Part shown: piece after piece, positions 17,798 to 28,566 of the stretch
How the letters are laid out: each line of letters opens with the position of its first letter
How positions within the stretch are numbered: the first letter of the stretch is position 1
Source of the DNA: Streptomyces cavernicola
GTDB taxonomy: Bacteria; Actinomycetota; Actinomycetes; Streptomycetales; Streptomycetaceae
Length of the DNA: 64,000 nucleotides
Direction: 5' to 3'
Assembly: GCF_029968035.1 (NCBI RefSeq)
Contig: NZ_JASCIQ010000028.1
Coordinates: forward strand, 55,016-119,015
Position numbers and translations under genes: made by a program
The notes under the pieces: model-generated
Database searches by the model: none
Told to the model about the DNA's origin: nothing
The model's input: the letters and a program-made list of their open reading frames with translations, nothing else

Positions 17798-17865
17798 CTA
17801 GGCCGTGTCCGGAAAGTCCCGCCCGCCCTCCGGGCGGACGACGGGACTTTACGGACACGACCTAG
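17798..17865. mobile_element. MITE-like palindrome with CTAG at both ends
   Basis: CTAG at 17798-17801 and 17862-17865 flanks two inverted arms, GCCGTGTCCGGAAAGTCCCG and CGGGACTTTACGGACACGAC (18 of 20 complementary), around a GC-rich centre. IS5-group elements duplicate a YTAR (CTAG) target, and many Streptomyces IS ends read GTGTCCGNAAAGT, so an IS5-derived miniature element is likely. It sits between the ends of two convergent pseudogenes, so a bidirectional terminator is the alternative. Confidence 0.55.
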
Positions 17866-18857
17866 GGATGTGCCCGGCGGCCCGGGGTCGGGTCGAGGTA
17901 GACCCGGCGGACCGCCGGAAGCAGGGCGCGCAGACGGGCCTCGGCCTCCTCGCAGGCCGCCTCGATCTCGGCGGCGGTCGAGGCGTCGCGGAAGTCGACC
18001 TTGGCGGCGACCAGGATCTCGTGCGGGCCCTGCGCCAGCGTGGTGAGCTCCAGGACGTCCTCGACATGGTCGAGGGCGAGCAGCTCCCGGCGCAGCGCGT
18101 CCCGCGTCGGGCGGGGCAGAGCGCGGCCGATCAGGAACTCGGTGTTGGAGTGCCTGAGGGTCGCCACGTACGAGATGAGGAGGCACTCGACGCCTTGCCG
18201 TGGTGAGGGCGCGGAGGGCCCGCACAGGGCGGCGCCGCCGTCGCCCACGAAAGTGGGGACGGCGGCGAGCAGTGCCCAGATTTGACGTCCTCGTCTGTGT
18301 GAACACAGACGATTCCGGTCAGCAACGCTGCGCGCTGCGCCCTTGGGTTCCTGCTTCACTGGCCCCTGCCACCCGAGGGTGGTCTTACAAGGCCTCCACA
18401 GGCCTGACTTCCCGCCCGCCCGGCGGTAGGTCCGACAACTCCGTTGTCGGACAAAGTGACTTTAGCGGTGATGCTGGGCCCTTCGGGGCGCTGAGGTGGG
18501 GATGCCCAGCACTCCACCCTGAGGGATGGCGTGCTGGGCAAGTGTTCGGAAACGGGCGGGCCCGTAGCCGAGCGGGTGGTCCTCGTCGGCGGGCTTCTCG
18601 CTGCGCCGCAGGGCGGTGAGCAACAGCAGCTCGGTGACGGTGTCGGCGATGGAGTGCCCGGCCTCGGACAGCATGGCGCTGGAGCCGCTGATGACCCCGG
18701 CCACGGCCTTGGCGAGCGCGATGCCGAAGTTGGCGGCGGCCGCGACGACGACGGTGAACGCCGACTCGCCCCCACTGCCGGTGTCCCTCCCGGGCGCGGG
18801 CGAGAGCGCAGGCGAGGGCGAGGGCGACGGCGAGGGCTGTTCGTCCTGTGGCTGCAT
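17862..18857 (-). pseudogene. Cation diffusion facilitator (CDF) transporter, disrupted
   Basis: On the minus strand the N-terminal part (18857 down to about 18547) encodes a Pro/Ser tail, then the first two CDF helices with SEAGHSIADTVTELLLL, the Zn-binding D-x3-D-like motif, and HPLGYGPARF. The C-terminal part (about 18277 down to 17862) resumes at WALLAAVPTFVGDGGAAL and ends with TEFLIGRALP and the cytoplasmic domain (ILVAAKVDFRDASTAAEIE, RRVYLDPTPG). The expected joint GYGxxRF-WALLAA is split by about 270 foreign bases. Downstream of that, helices 3-6 are also missing. Intact family members are about 300-320 residues. The gene must be inactive. Confidence 0.85.
18276..18546 (-). mobile_element. 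IS200/IS605-like remnant or non-autonomous derivative
   Basis: This is the segment interrupting the CDF gene. It has a strong imperfect hairpin at its left end (18503-18540, arms TGCCCAGCACGCCA / TGGAGTGCTGGGCA) and a second one at its right end (18291-18312, TCGTCTGTG-TGAA-CACAGACGA). There are no terminal inverted repeats. Subterminal hairpins without TIRs are the hallmark of Y1-transposase (IS200/IS605) elements. The minus-strand text just before the right hairpin reads CAGTGAAGCAGGAACCC, like the 3' end of Streptomyces tnpB genes, and an upstream frame (GSQACGGLVRPPSG) resembles a TnpB C-terminus. No transposase remains. Host coding sequence resumes at once on both sides, so the insertion point is exact to within a few bases. 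Confidence 0.55.
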
Positions 18858-18990
18858 GCGCGGCAGTATGCCCGGGTGATGAGGAATGTCCAAGCTGGGC
18901 GGCGAGGAGAGAGCGGCCTGCGTCCGCTCGCGGGTCCGAGCGGCGAACACCGCCTTTACCTGCGGCTTTCTTTCGCGTATCCATGTCCGC

Positions 18991-19923
18991 ATGCTGTTGC
19001 GCCAGTTGGAGTACTTGAGTGCCTTGTCGCGAGAAGGGCATTTCGGCCGCGCGGCAGAGGTCTGTCACGTCTCGCAGCCCGCGCTCTCCGCGGGCATCCG
19101 CAAGCTGGAGGCCGAACTCGGCGTGCAGATCGTCCAGCGCGGCCAGCGGTTCGAGGGCTTCACGCCCGAGGGCAAGGAGGTGTTGCAGTGGGCGCACCGC
19201 ATGCTCGCCGAGCAGGGCGCGCTGCGGCACACGCTCGCGAGCATGCGCGGCGGGCTCGCCGGGGTGCTGCGCATCGGCGCGGTGCCGACGGCCCTCACCA
19301 TCGCCTCGCTGCTGACCGCGCCGCTGCGGGAGAAGCACGAGCGGGTGCGGTTCTCCCTTGAGTCGATGTCGTCGCGGGAGATCGTCAGCCGGCTCAACGA
19401 CTTCGAGATCGACGCCGGCATGACGTACGTCGACGGGGAGCCGCTCGGCAAGGTGCGCGTGGTGCCGCTCTACCGGGAGCGGTACGTGTTCCTGACGCCG
19501 CTCGACGGGCGGTTCGGCGGGCGGGACGAGATCGGCTGGGCCGAGGCCGCGCTCGCACCGCTGTGCATGCTCACGCCCGTGATGCAGAACCGCCGCATCC
19601 TCGACGCCTGCTTCGCCGAGGCCGGGGCGCTCGTCAGCCCGGTCGTCGAGACCGACACCGTCGAGGCGATCTACGCGCACGTCACGTCCATGCGGCTGTC
19701 CAGCGTCATCCCCCACGCCTGGCTGCACAACTACGGCGTACCGGACGGCACGCGCGTACTGCCGCTGCCGCGCCCGACCGGTTCCTGCCACGTCGGTCTG
19801 GTCCTCGCCGACCGGGCCCCCGAGTCGATGCTGGCCCGCGCCCTGGTGGAGACGGCGCGCGAGGTCGACCTGCACGGCGCGCTCGACGAGACGCTCCGCC
19901 GCCACCTCTCGCCCAGCGCCTAG
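18991..19923 (+). CDS. LysR-family transcriptional regulator (copy A)
   Basis: This 310-residue regulator opens with MLLRQLEYLSALSREGHFGR and a winged helix-turn-helix (AAEVCHVSQPALSAGIRKLE). An effector-binding domain follows (GVLRIGAVPTALTIASLLTA, and DAGMTYVDGEPLGKV). It is a close paralogue of the convergent LysR gene at 19920-20852, with the same length and near-identical N-terminal motif spacing. The start at 18991 is the second of two nearby ATGs and aligns exactly with the paralogue's start. Its stop shares CTAG with the stop of the paralogue. It faces away from the CDF pseudogene, whose loss may have left it without a divergent partner. Confidence 0.93.
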   Translation: MLLRQLEYLSALSREGHFGRAAEVCHVSQPALSAGIRKLEAELGVQIVQRGQRFEGFTPEGKEVLQWAHRMLAEQGALRHTLASMRGGLAGVLRIGAVPTALTIASLLTAPLREKHERVRFSLESMSSREIVSRLNDFEIDAGMTYVDGEPLGKVRVVPLYRERYVFLTPLDGRFGGRDEIGWAEAALAPLCMLTPVMQNRRILDACFAEAGALVSPVVETDTVEAIYAHVTSMRLSSVIPHAWLHNYGVPDGTRVLPLPRPTGSCHVGLVLADRAPESMLARALVETAREVDLHGALDETLRRHLSPSA

Positions 19924-20852
19924 TACGACCCGTCCGGCACCCGCTCCAACGCCGCCCGCACATCCGTCCTGCGGGCGACGTCGGTGAGGGCGCGGGCGAG
20001 TACGGACCCGGGTTCGCGGGCGGCGACGATCAGGCCCATCGGCATCGTGTGCGCGGGCTCGGCCATGGGCAGGGCCCGCATGCCGTGCGGCACGCCGAAG
20101 ACGTGCAGCCAGGTGTGCGGCACGACGCCGGCCCAGCGACCGGTCCTGACGTGGGCGAACAGCGCTGCCACCGAGTCCGTCTCGACCCGCGGGGCGGCCT
20201 CGAGCCCGGCCTCGGCGAACACCTCGTCCAGGACCTGGCGCCCCTGCATGGCCGGGTTGAGCAGGCAGAGCGGCAGCCGCGCGGCCTCCGCCCAGCCGAC
20301 CGAGGTCTGCTCGGCCGACGGCCCGAATCCCTCGGACGCATCGGCGAGCAGCACGTACCGCTCCTCGTACAGCGGGATCGCGCGGACGCTGTCCGGGAGT
20401 TCCCGGTGCAGATACGTGATGCCGGCGTCGAGTTCGAAGTTCTGCACCTGGCGGACGACGTCCACGGCCCGCAGGTCGGCCGTCACCTCGACCGTGACCA
20501 GCGGGTGGGCGGTGCAGAGCGGGGAGGTGAGCTGGGCGACCGCGCCGGAGGCGGTGGGCACGGAGCCGATCCGCAGGGTGCCGGAGAGGCCGGTGCGCAG
20601 GGCGGTGACCTCGCTCTTCATGGCGTCTCGGTCGGCGAGGATGCGCTGGGCCCAGGCGACGACGCGCTCGCCCTCCGGGGTGAGGCCCTCGTACTTCCGG
20701 CCGCGCCGGACCAGCGGGACGTCGAGGTCCTCCTCCAGTTTGCGGATGGCCTCGGAGAGGGCGGGCTGGGAGACGTAGCAGGCCTGGGCGGCGCGGGCGA
20801 AGTGCCGTTCCCGGGACAGGACCACGAGGTATTCGAGCTGACGGAGGAGCAC
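19920..20852 (-). CDS. LysR-family transcriptional regulator (copy B), end of the fdh operon
   Basis: This 310-residue LysR protein begins MLLRQLEYLVVLSRERHFAR, with the HTH AAQACYVSQPALSEAIRKLE and a standard effector domain (GTLRIGSVPTASGAVAQLTS, DAGITYLHRELPDSVRAI). It starts 18 nt after the fdhD stop, on the same strand as fdhF and fdhD. It is probably the operon's own regulator, acting on the dyad at 24170-24190. This is inference from position. Its stop overlaps that of the convergent paralogue at CTAG 19920-19923. It is about as similar to copy A as recent duplicates are, but the two sit in different transcription units. Confidence 0.93.
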   Translation of the reverse strand: MLLRQLEYLVVLSRERHFARAAQACYVSQPALSEAIRKLEEDLDVPLVRRGRKYEGLTPEGERVVAWAQRILADRDAMKSEVTALRTGLSGTLRIGSVPTASGAVAQLTSPLCTAHPLVTVEVTADLRAVDVVRQVQNFELDAGITYLHRELPDSVRAIPLYEERYVLLADASEGFGPSAEQTSVGWAEAARLPLCLLNPAMQGRQVLDEVFAEAGLEAAPRVETDSVAALFAHVRTGRWAGVVPHTWLHVFGVPHGMRALPMAEPAHTMPMGLIVAAREPGSVLARALTDVARRTDVRAALERVPDGSY

Positions 20853-20870
20853 GATTCGGGTCTACCGGAC

Positions 20871-21709
20871 TTACCGGGTGACCGGAAGTGGCGCGAGGCG
20901 TTCGGGGCGGCTGTAGACGTTCATGGACGTGCCGCGCAGAAAGCCGACGAGGGTGAGGCCCGCGTCCTCGGCGAGGTCGACGGCGAGCGACGAGGGCGCG
21001 GAGACGGCGGCCAGCATCGGGATGCCCGCCATCACCGCCTTCTGCACCAGCTCGAAGGAGGCGCGGCCGCTCACCATCAGGACGGTGTCCCGCAGCGGAA
21101 GCGTCCCGCCGCGCAGGGCGTGCCCGATCGCCTTGTCGACGGCGTTGTGCCGGCCCACGTCCTCGCGCAGGCAGATCAGCTCGCCCTCGGGCGTGAACAG
21201 CGCGGCGGCGTGCAGCCCGCCGGTGCTGTCGAACACCCGCTGCGCGGCCCGGAGTTGATCGGGCAGCGTGCTCAAGGTCTCGGGCGTGACGCGCAGCGGG
21301 TCGTCCGCCACCGGCCAGGTCGTCTGCGTGCGGACGGCGTCGAGGCTGGCCTTGCCGCAGAGCCCGCAGGACGACGTGGTGTAGAAGTTCCGCTCCAGGG
21401 ACGCGTCGGGCGGGGCCACGCCGGGGATGAGGGCGACGTCGACGATGTTGTACGTGTTGCCACCGTCGTCCGTCGCCCCCGCGCAGTACCGGATCGCGGC
21501 GATGTCCTCGGCCCGCCGGACGACGCCCTCGCCGACGAGGAAGCCCGCCGCGAGGTCGAAGTCGTGCCCCGGGGTGCGCATGGTGATCGTCAACGGCCGC
21601 CCGCCGACCCGGAGTTCCATCGGCTCCTCGACGGTGAGGGTGTCGGGCCGGGTGGACTGCCGGCCGTCCCGGATGCGCAGGACGGGCTTGCGCGCGGTCA
21701 CACGTCCCA

Positions 21710-21710
<1 letters not shown>
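20871..21710 (-). CDS. fdhD: FdhD, sulfurtransferase for formate dehydrogenase maturation
   Basis: This 279-residue protein shows the FdhD hallmarks: LTVEEPMELRVGGRPLTITM, RTPGHDFDLAAGFLVGEGV, and the redox-active SSCGLCGK Cys pair that passes sulfur from a cysteine desulfurase to the molybdenum cofactor. Also present are FTPEGELICLREDVGRHNAV and the ending GFLRGTSMNVYS. It is cytoplasmic and needed to activate molybdoenzymes of the formate dehydrogenase group. Its ATG shares one base with the stop of the fdhF-like gene (TGATG), so the enzyme and its activator are translationally coupled. Its length is typical. Confidence 0.96.
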
Positions 21711-24058
<2,348 letters not shown>

Positions 24059-24169
24059 GTGCCGCTCTGCCTCTTCCCCTGATGCGTGATGCGTGACGCG
24101 TGCCGCACGCTGCCGGAAAAGAGCTTCCGCCCAGCTCGGAGGGCAAGTCAAAGAGGGACTTTCGATGAC

Positions 24170-24190
24170 CTCATAGGCGATGCTTATCAG
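24170..24190 (-). promoter_or_regulatory. Candidate LysR box upstream of the fdh operon
   Basis: On the minus strand CTGATAAGCATCGCCTATGA (plus one G) is an imperfect dyad, CTGATAAG/CTATGAG, around GCATCG, with a T-N11-A core as expected for LysR regulators. It lies about 110-130 bp before the fdhF start, a typical activator distance. The downstream LysR gene in the same operon is the natural candidate binder. Confidence 0.5.
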
Positions 24191-24192
24191 CT

Positions 24193-24234
24193 GCCGAGAC
24201 CAGCCCGCCGAGACCAGCCCGCCGAGGTCAGCCC
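24193..24234. repeat. Three 14-bp direct repeats across the ndh stop codon
   Basis: GCCGAGACCAGCCC occurs at 24193 and 24207, and GCCGAGGTCAGCCC at 24221. The TGA of the NADH dehydrogenase gene falls inside the third copy, suggesting local slippage at the gene end. Confidence 0.8.
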
Positions 24235-25598
24235 GCCGACGTGATCCCGGACGCCTCGTCGCCGACGATCTTCCGCATCTCGTCCCGCCCCAGATACACA
24301 TCCGTCTTCTCGAAGTCCTGCAGCGTCGCCGGCCGCCCCGCCTGGAATCCGATGCGTACGAAATCGTCCCCCGCCACCGCGTTCAGGGCCCAGTTCGCCC
24401 CCGTACGGAAACGGGCGGGCAGGGTGCGCAGCGCCCCCAGGTGGTAGCCGCGCGCCACCAACTGGGCGGGCAGGCCGGAGAGTTGAACGCCGAGCGGCTT
24501 CGACACCGCCTGCATCCCGCCGAGGTCGACGACCAGACCCAGGTCCTTGTGCCGGTACGGGGCGGGCTCCTCGCCCCGCAGCACGGCGGCCACATTGCTC
24601 GCGGCCGCCCAGCCCTGGCGCATCGCGTGCTGCGCGGTCGGCGGGCAGATCGCGTCGCCGCCCTTGGCGAGGTCGGGGACGGCCGCGGCGTCGCCGAGCG
24701 CGAACACCCCGTCGACGCCGGGCACGGTCAGATCGGCGTCGACGACGAGCCGGCCCCGACTGGTCTCCGCGTCGAGGGTCTGCACCAGCGGGCTGGCCGC
24801 GACGCCCGCCGTCCAGATCAGGGTGCGGCAGGGCAGCACGCGCCCGTCGGTCAGCGTCACGGTGTCCTCGGTGGCCTTCGCCACGGACACCCCGAGCGAC
24901 ACGTGCATGCCGCGCCGCCGCAGGATGTCGAGGGCCTTCTCGCCCAGGCGGTCGCCGAGCTCCGGCATCAACTTCGGCGCGATGTCGACGAGATGCCACC
25001 GGATCCAGGCCGGGTCGAGCCCCGGATAGCGCTTGACGGCCGACGAGGTCAGCCGCTGCAGGCAGGCGGCGGTCTCGGTGCCCGCGTAGCCGCCGCCCAC
25101 CACCACGAACTGCAGCCGCGACGCCCGCTCCTCGGGGTCGCTGCTCGCCGCGGCCAGGTCCAGCTGGGAGATCACGTGATCGCGGATCCACGCGGCCTCC
25201 GCGAGCGTCTTCACACCGACCGCGTGCCGGTCGAGCCCCGGGATGTCGAACTGCCGGGTGACGCTGCCGGGAGTCAGCACGAGGTGGTCGTACCGCTCCA
25301 CCGCGGTCTCGCCGTTGATCAGCCGGACGACGACGGCCTTCGCGGCGGTGTCCACGCCGACGGCGCCGCCCGGCACGATCTCGGTACGCCGCAGCATGCG
25401 CCGCAGCGGCACGGCCACCGACTGCGTCGTCAGGACGCCGGAGGCGACCTGGGGCAGCAGCGGCAGATACAGCTGGTGCGCCTGGGGCGTGACCATCCTG
25501 ATCCGCGCCTCGCCGCGCTGCAGGATCCGCTCCAGTTTGTGCGCGCACTCCATGCCTGCGAAGCCGCCGCCGACGATCAGAATCCGGGGGACTGCCAC
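24228..25598 (-). CDS. Type II NADH dehydrogenase-like FAD oxidoreductase
   Basis: This 456-residue flavoprotein has an N-terminal FAD-binding motif (ILIVGGGFAGMECAHKLERI, GGGFAG at residues 9-14), a second Rossmann NADH motif (FVVVGGGYAGTETAACLQRL, near residue 165), and the FAD contact GVDGVFALGDAAAVPD. NDH-2 enzymes transfer electrons from NADH to quinone at the inner face of the membrane without proton pumping. The C-terminus has amphipathic stretches suited to membrane contact. The GTG start at 25598 is set by an ideal AGGAGGAAACATC leader. It ends 169 nt before the fdhF start on the same strand, so it may lie in the same broad transcription unit. Confidence 0.92.
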   Translation of the reverse strand: MAVPRILIVGGGFAGMECAHKLERILQRGEARIRMVTPQAHQLYLPLLPQVASGVLTTQSVAVPLRRMLRRTEIVPGGAVGVDTAAKAVVVRLINGETAVERYDHLVLTPGSVTRQFDIPGLDRHAVGVKTLAEAAWIRDHVISQLDLAAASSDPEERASRLQFVVVGGGYAGTETAACLQRLTSSAVKRYPGLDPAWIRWHLVDIAPKLMPELGDRLGEKALDILRRRGMHVSLGVSVAKATEDTVTLTDGRVLPCRTLIWTAGVAASPLVQTLDAETSRGRLVVDADLTVPGVDGVFALGDAAAVPDLAKGGDAICPPTAQHAMRQGWAAASNVAAVLRGEEPAPYRHKDLGLVVDLGGMQAVSKPLGVQLSGLPAQLVARGYHLGALRTLPARFRTGANWALNAVAGDDFVRIGFQAGRPATLQDFEKTDVYLGRDEMRKIVGDEASGITSAG

Positions 25599-25850
25599 GA
25601 TGTTTCCTCCTGGTCGCCGGATGCCTGGAATCGACCTTGCCACGCCCGCCCGGGGGCCACTAGTCGGCGGGGGCGACGGGCAGTTCCGTAGCGGCGTGAC
25701 GGGCTCCGGCGCAGCGGAAATGCTCAGGTTGCGGCCGTACGGGCGCGGGGTTTGGGTGAGAGGAACCGCCCTGTTGCTGTGCCCCTTGCCGGCCGTCGCG
25801 GCTGTCCGACGCACGTGGAGCTGCAGCAGCCCGACGCATGGGGAGCTGTC

Positions 25851-28331
25851 GTGTCGATGTCCTCTTTCGGTTTCGGTCCCTCCGACCCGTTCAGCGAGAT
25901 GTTCAACCGGTTCTTCGGAATGTCGCCGCAGTCCTCGCCGCCGGCGGTGCAGCGCGTGCCGATCGGCCGGCTCCTCACCGACTCGTCGCAGGAACTCCTG
26001 AACCAGGCGGCGCAGCGGGCGGCGGACGACGGCACCTCGGACCTGGACACCGAACACCTGCTGTGGGCCTGCACCAAGGTGGACCCGGCGCGCTCGCTCC
26101 TCGCGCAGGCCGGGGTGGATCCGCAGACCCTCGGCGGCCGGATCGCGAAGGTGCTGCCGAGCGCGGCGGGCCAGCCGTCGGCGGAGCCCGGCCTGACTCC
26201 GGCCGCGAAGCGCACCCTGGCGAGCGCCTACGCGCTGTCGCAGCAGGCGGGCGTCTCCTACATCGGCCCCGAGCACATCCTCGGCGCGCTCCTGGACGAC
26301 CCGGACTCGGGCGCGGGCCGGTTCCTGCGCGCCGAGGACGTGGACGCGAAGAAACTGCGGGGCGTCGCGGAGCAGGCGGCGCGCGCGGAGGGCGGACCGC
26401 AGGCGGCGGCGAAGCCTCCGGCCACGACCCTCGACGAGTACGGCCGTGACCTGACCGAGGAGGCGAAGGCGGGCAAGCTCGACCCGGTGGTGGGGCGGGC
26501 GGACGAGATCGAGCAGACCGTGGAGATCCTGTCTCGGCGGTCGAAGAACAACCCGGTGCTGATCGGCGAACCCGGCGTCGGCAAGACCGCGATCGTGGAG
26601 GGTCTGGCGCAGCGGATCGTGGCGGGCGAGGTCCCGGAGACGCTGAAGGGCAAGCGGGTCGTGTCCCTGGACCTGTCGGGCATGGTGGCGGGCGCGCAGT
26701 ACCGCGGCCAGTTCGAGGAGCGGTTGAAGAAGGTCATCGAGGACGTGCAGGAGGCGGGCGGCGACATCGTCCTGTTCATCGACGAGCTGCACACCGTCGT
26801 CGGCGCGGGCGCGACCGGCGAGGGCTCGATGGACGCGGGCAACATGCTCAAACCGGCCCTGGCGCGCGGGGAGTTGCACGTCGTGGGCGCGACGACGATC
26901 GACGAGTACCGCAAGCACATCGAGAAGGACGCCGCCCTGGAGCGCCGCTTCCAGCCGGTCCTGATCCCCGAGCCGACCGTCGAGGAGACGATCCAGATCC
27001 TCGAAGGCCTCCGGGACGCGTACGAGGCACACCATCAAGTCCGGTTCGAAAACGGGGCGTTGGCGGCCGCAGCCGAGCTCTCCGACCGCTACGTCAGCGA
27101 CCGGTTCCTGCCGGACAAGGCGATCGACCTGATGGACCAGGCCGGTGCGCGGGTGCGGCTGCGCAGCGCGGGCCGCTCCACGGAGGTCGTCTCGCGCGAG
27201 GACCGGCTCGCGAAGCTGCGACGTGAGAAGGACCAGGCGGTCGCGGCGGAGGACTTCGACAAGGCCGGTCAGTTGAAGCAGGAGATCGCCGAGGTCGAGG
27301 GGGAGTTGGCGGGCATCGAGGAGCGCCGCGAGGGCGTCGTCTCCGTCACCGCCGCCGATATCGCGGAGGTCGTGTCCCGCCGTACCGGCATCCCCGTGGC
27401 GCAGCTGACCACCAGCGAGAAGGAGCGGCTCCTGAAGCTGGAGGAGGAGATGCACTCCCGCATCGTCGGCCAGGACGAGGCGGTCACGGCGGTCTCCGAG
27501 GCCGTACGGCGCAACCGCGCGGGCATGGGCGACCCGAACCGGCCCGTCGGCTCGTTCCTGTTCCTCGGCCCGACCGGCGTCGGCAAGACCGAACTCGCCA
27601 AGACCCTCGCCGAGTTGCTCTTCGGCGACGAGGACCGGATGGTCCGCTTCGACATGAGCGAGTTCCAGGAGAAGCACACCGTCGCCCGGCTCGTGGGCGC
27701 GCCTCCCGGCTACGTCGGGTACGAGGAGGCCGGTCAGCTCACCGAGAAGGTACGCCGCAACCCGTACAGCGTCGTGCTCTTCGACGAGGTGGAGAAGGCG
27801 CACCCGGACGTGTTCAACACGCTCCTGCAGATCCTCGACGACGGCCGGCTCACGGACGGGCAGGGGCGGACGGTCGACTTCCGGCACAGCGTGATCATCA
27901 TGACGTCCAACATCGGCGCGCACCGCATTCTCGCGCACGAGGGCGACGCGGCGGAGCTGAAGGACGAGCTGATGGAGGACCTGCGGGGGCGGTTCCTGCC
28001 GGAGTTCCTCAACCGGATCGACGACATCATCGTCTTCCACAGCCTCACCGAGGACGACCTCACCGAGATCGTCGAGCATCTGCTGCGGCGCAGCGAACAC
28101 CGCGTCCGCGCACAGGGGTTGAAGCTGGAGGTCACGGAGGCGGCGAAGAAGCTCCTTGTCGCGCACGGGTACCAGCCGGAGTTCGGGGCTCGGCCGCTGC
28201 GCCGCACGATCCAGACCGAGCTGGACAATCGGGTGGCGTCGTTGTTGCTCGGTGGGGAGGCGGATCCGGGCGACACGATCGTTGCGGACGTCAAGGACGA
28301 CTCCTTGCACTGCTCGATCCGCCGCGCCTGA
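25851..28331 (+). CDS. Clp/Hsp100 AAA+ chaperone with UVR motif (ClpC-like)
   Basis: This 826-residue ATPase has a Phe/Met-rich leader (FGFGPSDPFSEMFNRFFGM), a Clp N domain, AAA1 with Walker A GEPGVGKT (K245) and Walker B VLFIDELHTVVG, and a UVR-type linker near residues 460-487 (KDQAVAAEDFDKAGQLKQEI). AAA2 has GPTGVGKT (K579), VVLFDEVEKAH and RFLPEFLNRIDDIIVFH. The short UVR linker is typical of ClpC, while ClpB has a long coiled-coil middle domain. However, the loop after TSNIGA reads HRILAHEGDAAELK and lacks the (I/V/L)GF tripeptide that docks ClpP. It may therefore act as a stand-alone unfoldase. The start is GTG 25851, with GGGAG 5 nt upstream; ATG 25857 is possible. It is divergent from ndh. 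Confidence 0.92.
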   Translation: MSMSSFGFGPSDPFSEMFNRFFGMSPQSSPPAVQRVPIGRLLTDSSQELLNQAAQRAADDGTSDLDTEHLLWACTKVDPARSLLAQAGVDPQTLGGRIAKVLPSAAGQPSAEPGLTPAAKRTLASAYALSQQAGVSYIGPEHILGALLDDPDSGAGRFLRAEDVDAKKLRGVAEQAARAEGGPQAAAKPPATTLDEYGRDLTEEAKAGKLDPVVGRADEIEQTVEILSRRSKNNPVLIGEPGVGKTAIVEGLAQRIVAGEVPETLKGKRVVSLDLSGMVAGAQYRGQFEERLKKVIEDVQEAGGDIVLFIDELHTVVGAGATGEGSMDAGNMLKPALARGELHVVGATTIDEYRKHIEKDAALERRFQPVLIPEPTVEETIQILEGLRDAYEAHHQVRFENGALAAAAELSDRYVSDRFLPDKAIDLMDQAGARVRLRSAGRSTEVVSREDRLAKLRREKDQAVAAEDFDKAGQLKQEIAEVEGELAGIEERREGVVSVTAADIAEVVSRRTGIPVAQLTTSEKERLLKLEEEMHSRIVGQDEAVTAVSEAVRRNRAGMGDPNRPVGSFLFLGPTGVGKTELAKTLAELLFGDEDRMVRFDMSEFQEKHTVARLVGAPPGYVGYEEAGQLTEKVRRNPYSVVLFDEVEKAHPDVFNTLLQILDDGRLTDGQGRTVDFRHSVIIMTSNIGAHRILAHEGDAAELKDELMEDLRGRFLPEFLNRIDDIIVFHSLTEDDLTEIVEHLLRRSEHRVRAQGLKLEVTEAAKKLLVAHGYQPEFGARPLRRTIQTELDNRVASLLLGGEADPGDTIVADVKDDSLHCSIRRA

Positions 28332-28336
28332 ATTTT

Positions 28337-28556
28337 TCCCCTCCCCGCCCCTTCCCGAAAGCTTGCAGCAGCTTCGGGGCTGCGCCCCGGACCCCGCTGT
28401 CTTTTGGCTTTCCCGCCGTCGTGGCTGGTCGCGCAGTTCCCCGCGCCCCTGTAGGGCGCCGCCCGAATTCAGCCCCTCCGGCGTTTGAGGAGGCCCGTCC
28501 GGCAGGCCACGCGGCGGCAGCCGCAAATCGACACAGCGGGAAGGGGCGGGGAGGGG
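28337..28556 (+). repeat. 3'-end repeat element 3
   Basis: The left arm (28337-28360, CCCCTCCCCGCCCCTTCCCG then AAAG) begins 5 nt after the Clp stop. The right arm near 28537-28556 (GCGGGAAGGGGCGGGGAGGG) is a slightly degenerate inverse. The interior has GCTTGCAGCAGCTTCGGGGC, the shared CGTGGCTGGTCGCGCAGTTC module and CAGCCCCTCCGGCGTTTGAG. It separates the Clp gene from the convergent GreA/B-like gene, so it could terminate both. Confidence 0.85.
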
Positions 28557-28566
28557 AAAGAAGAGG

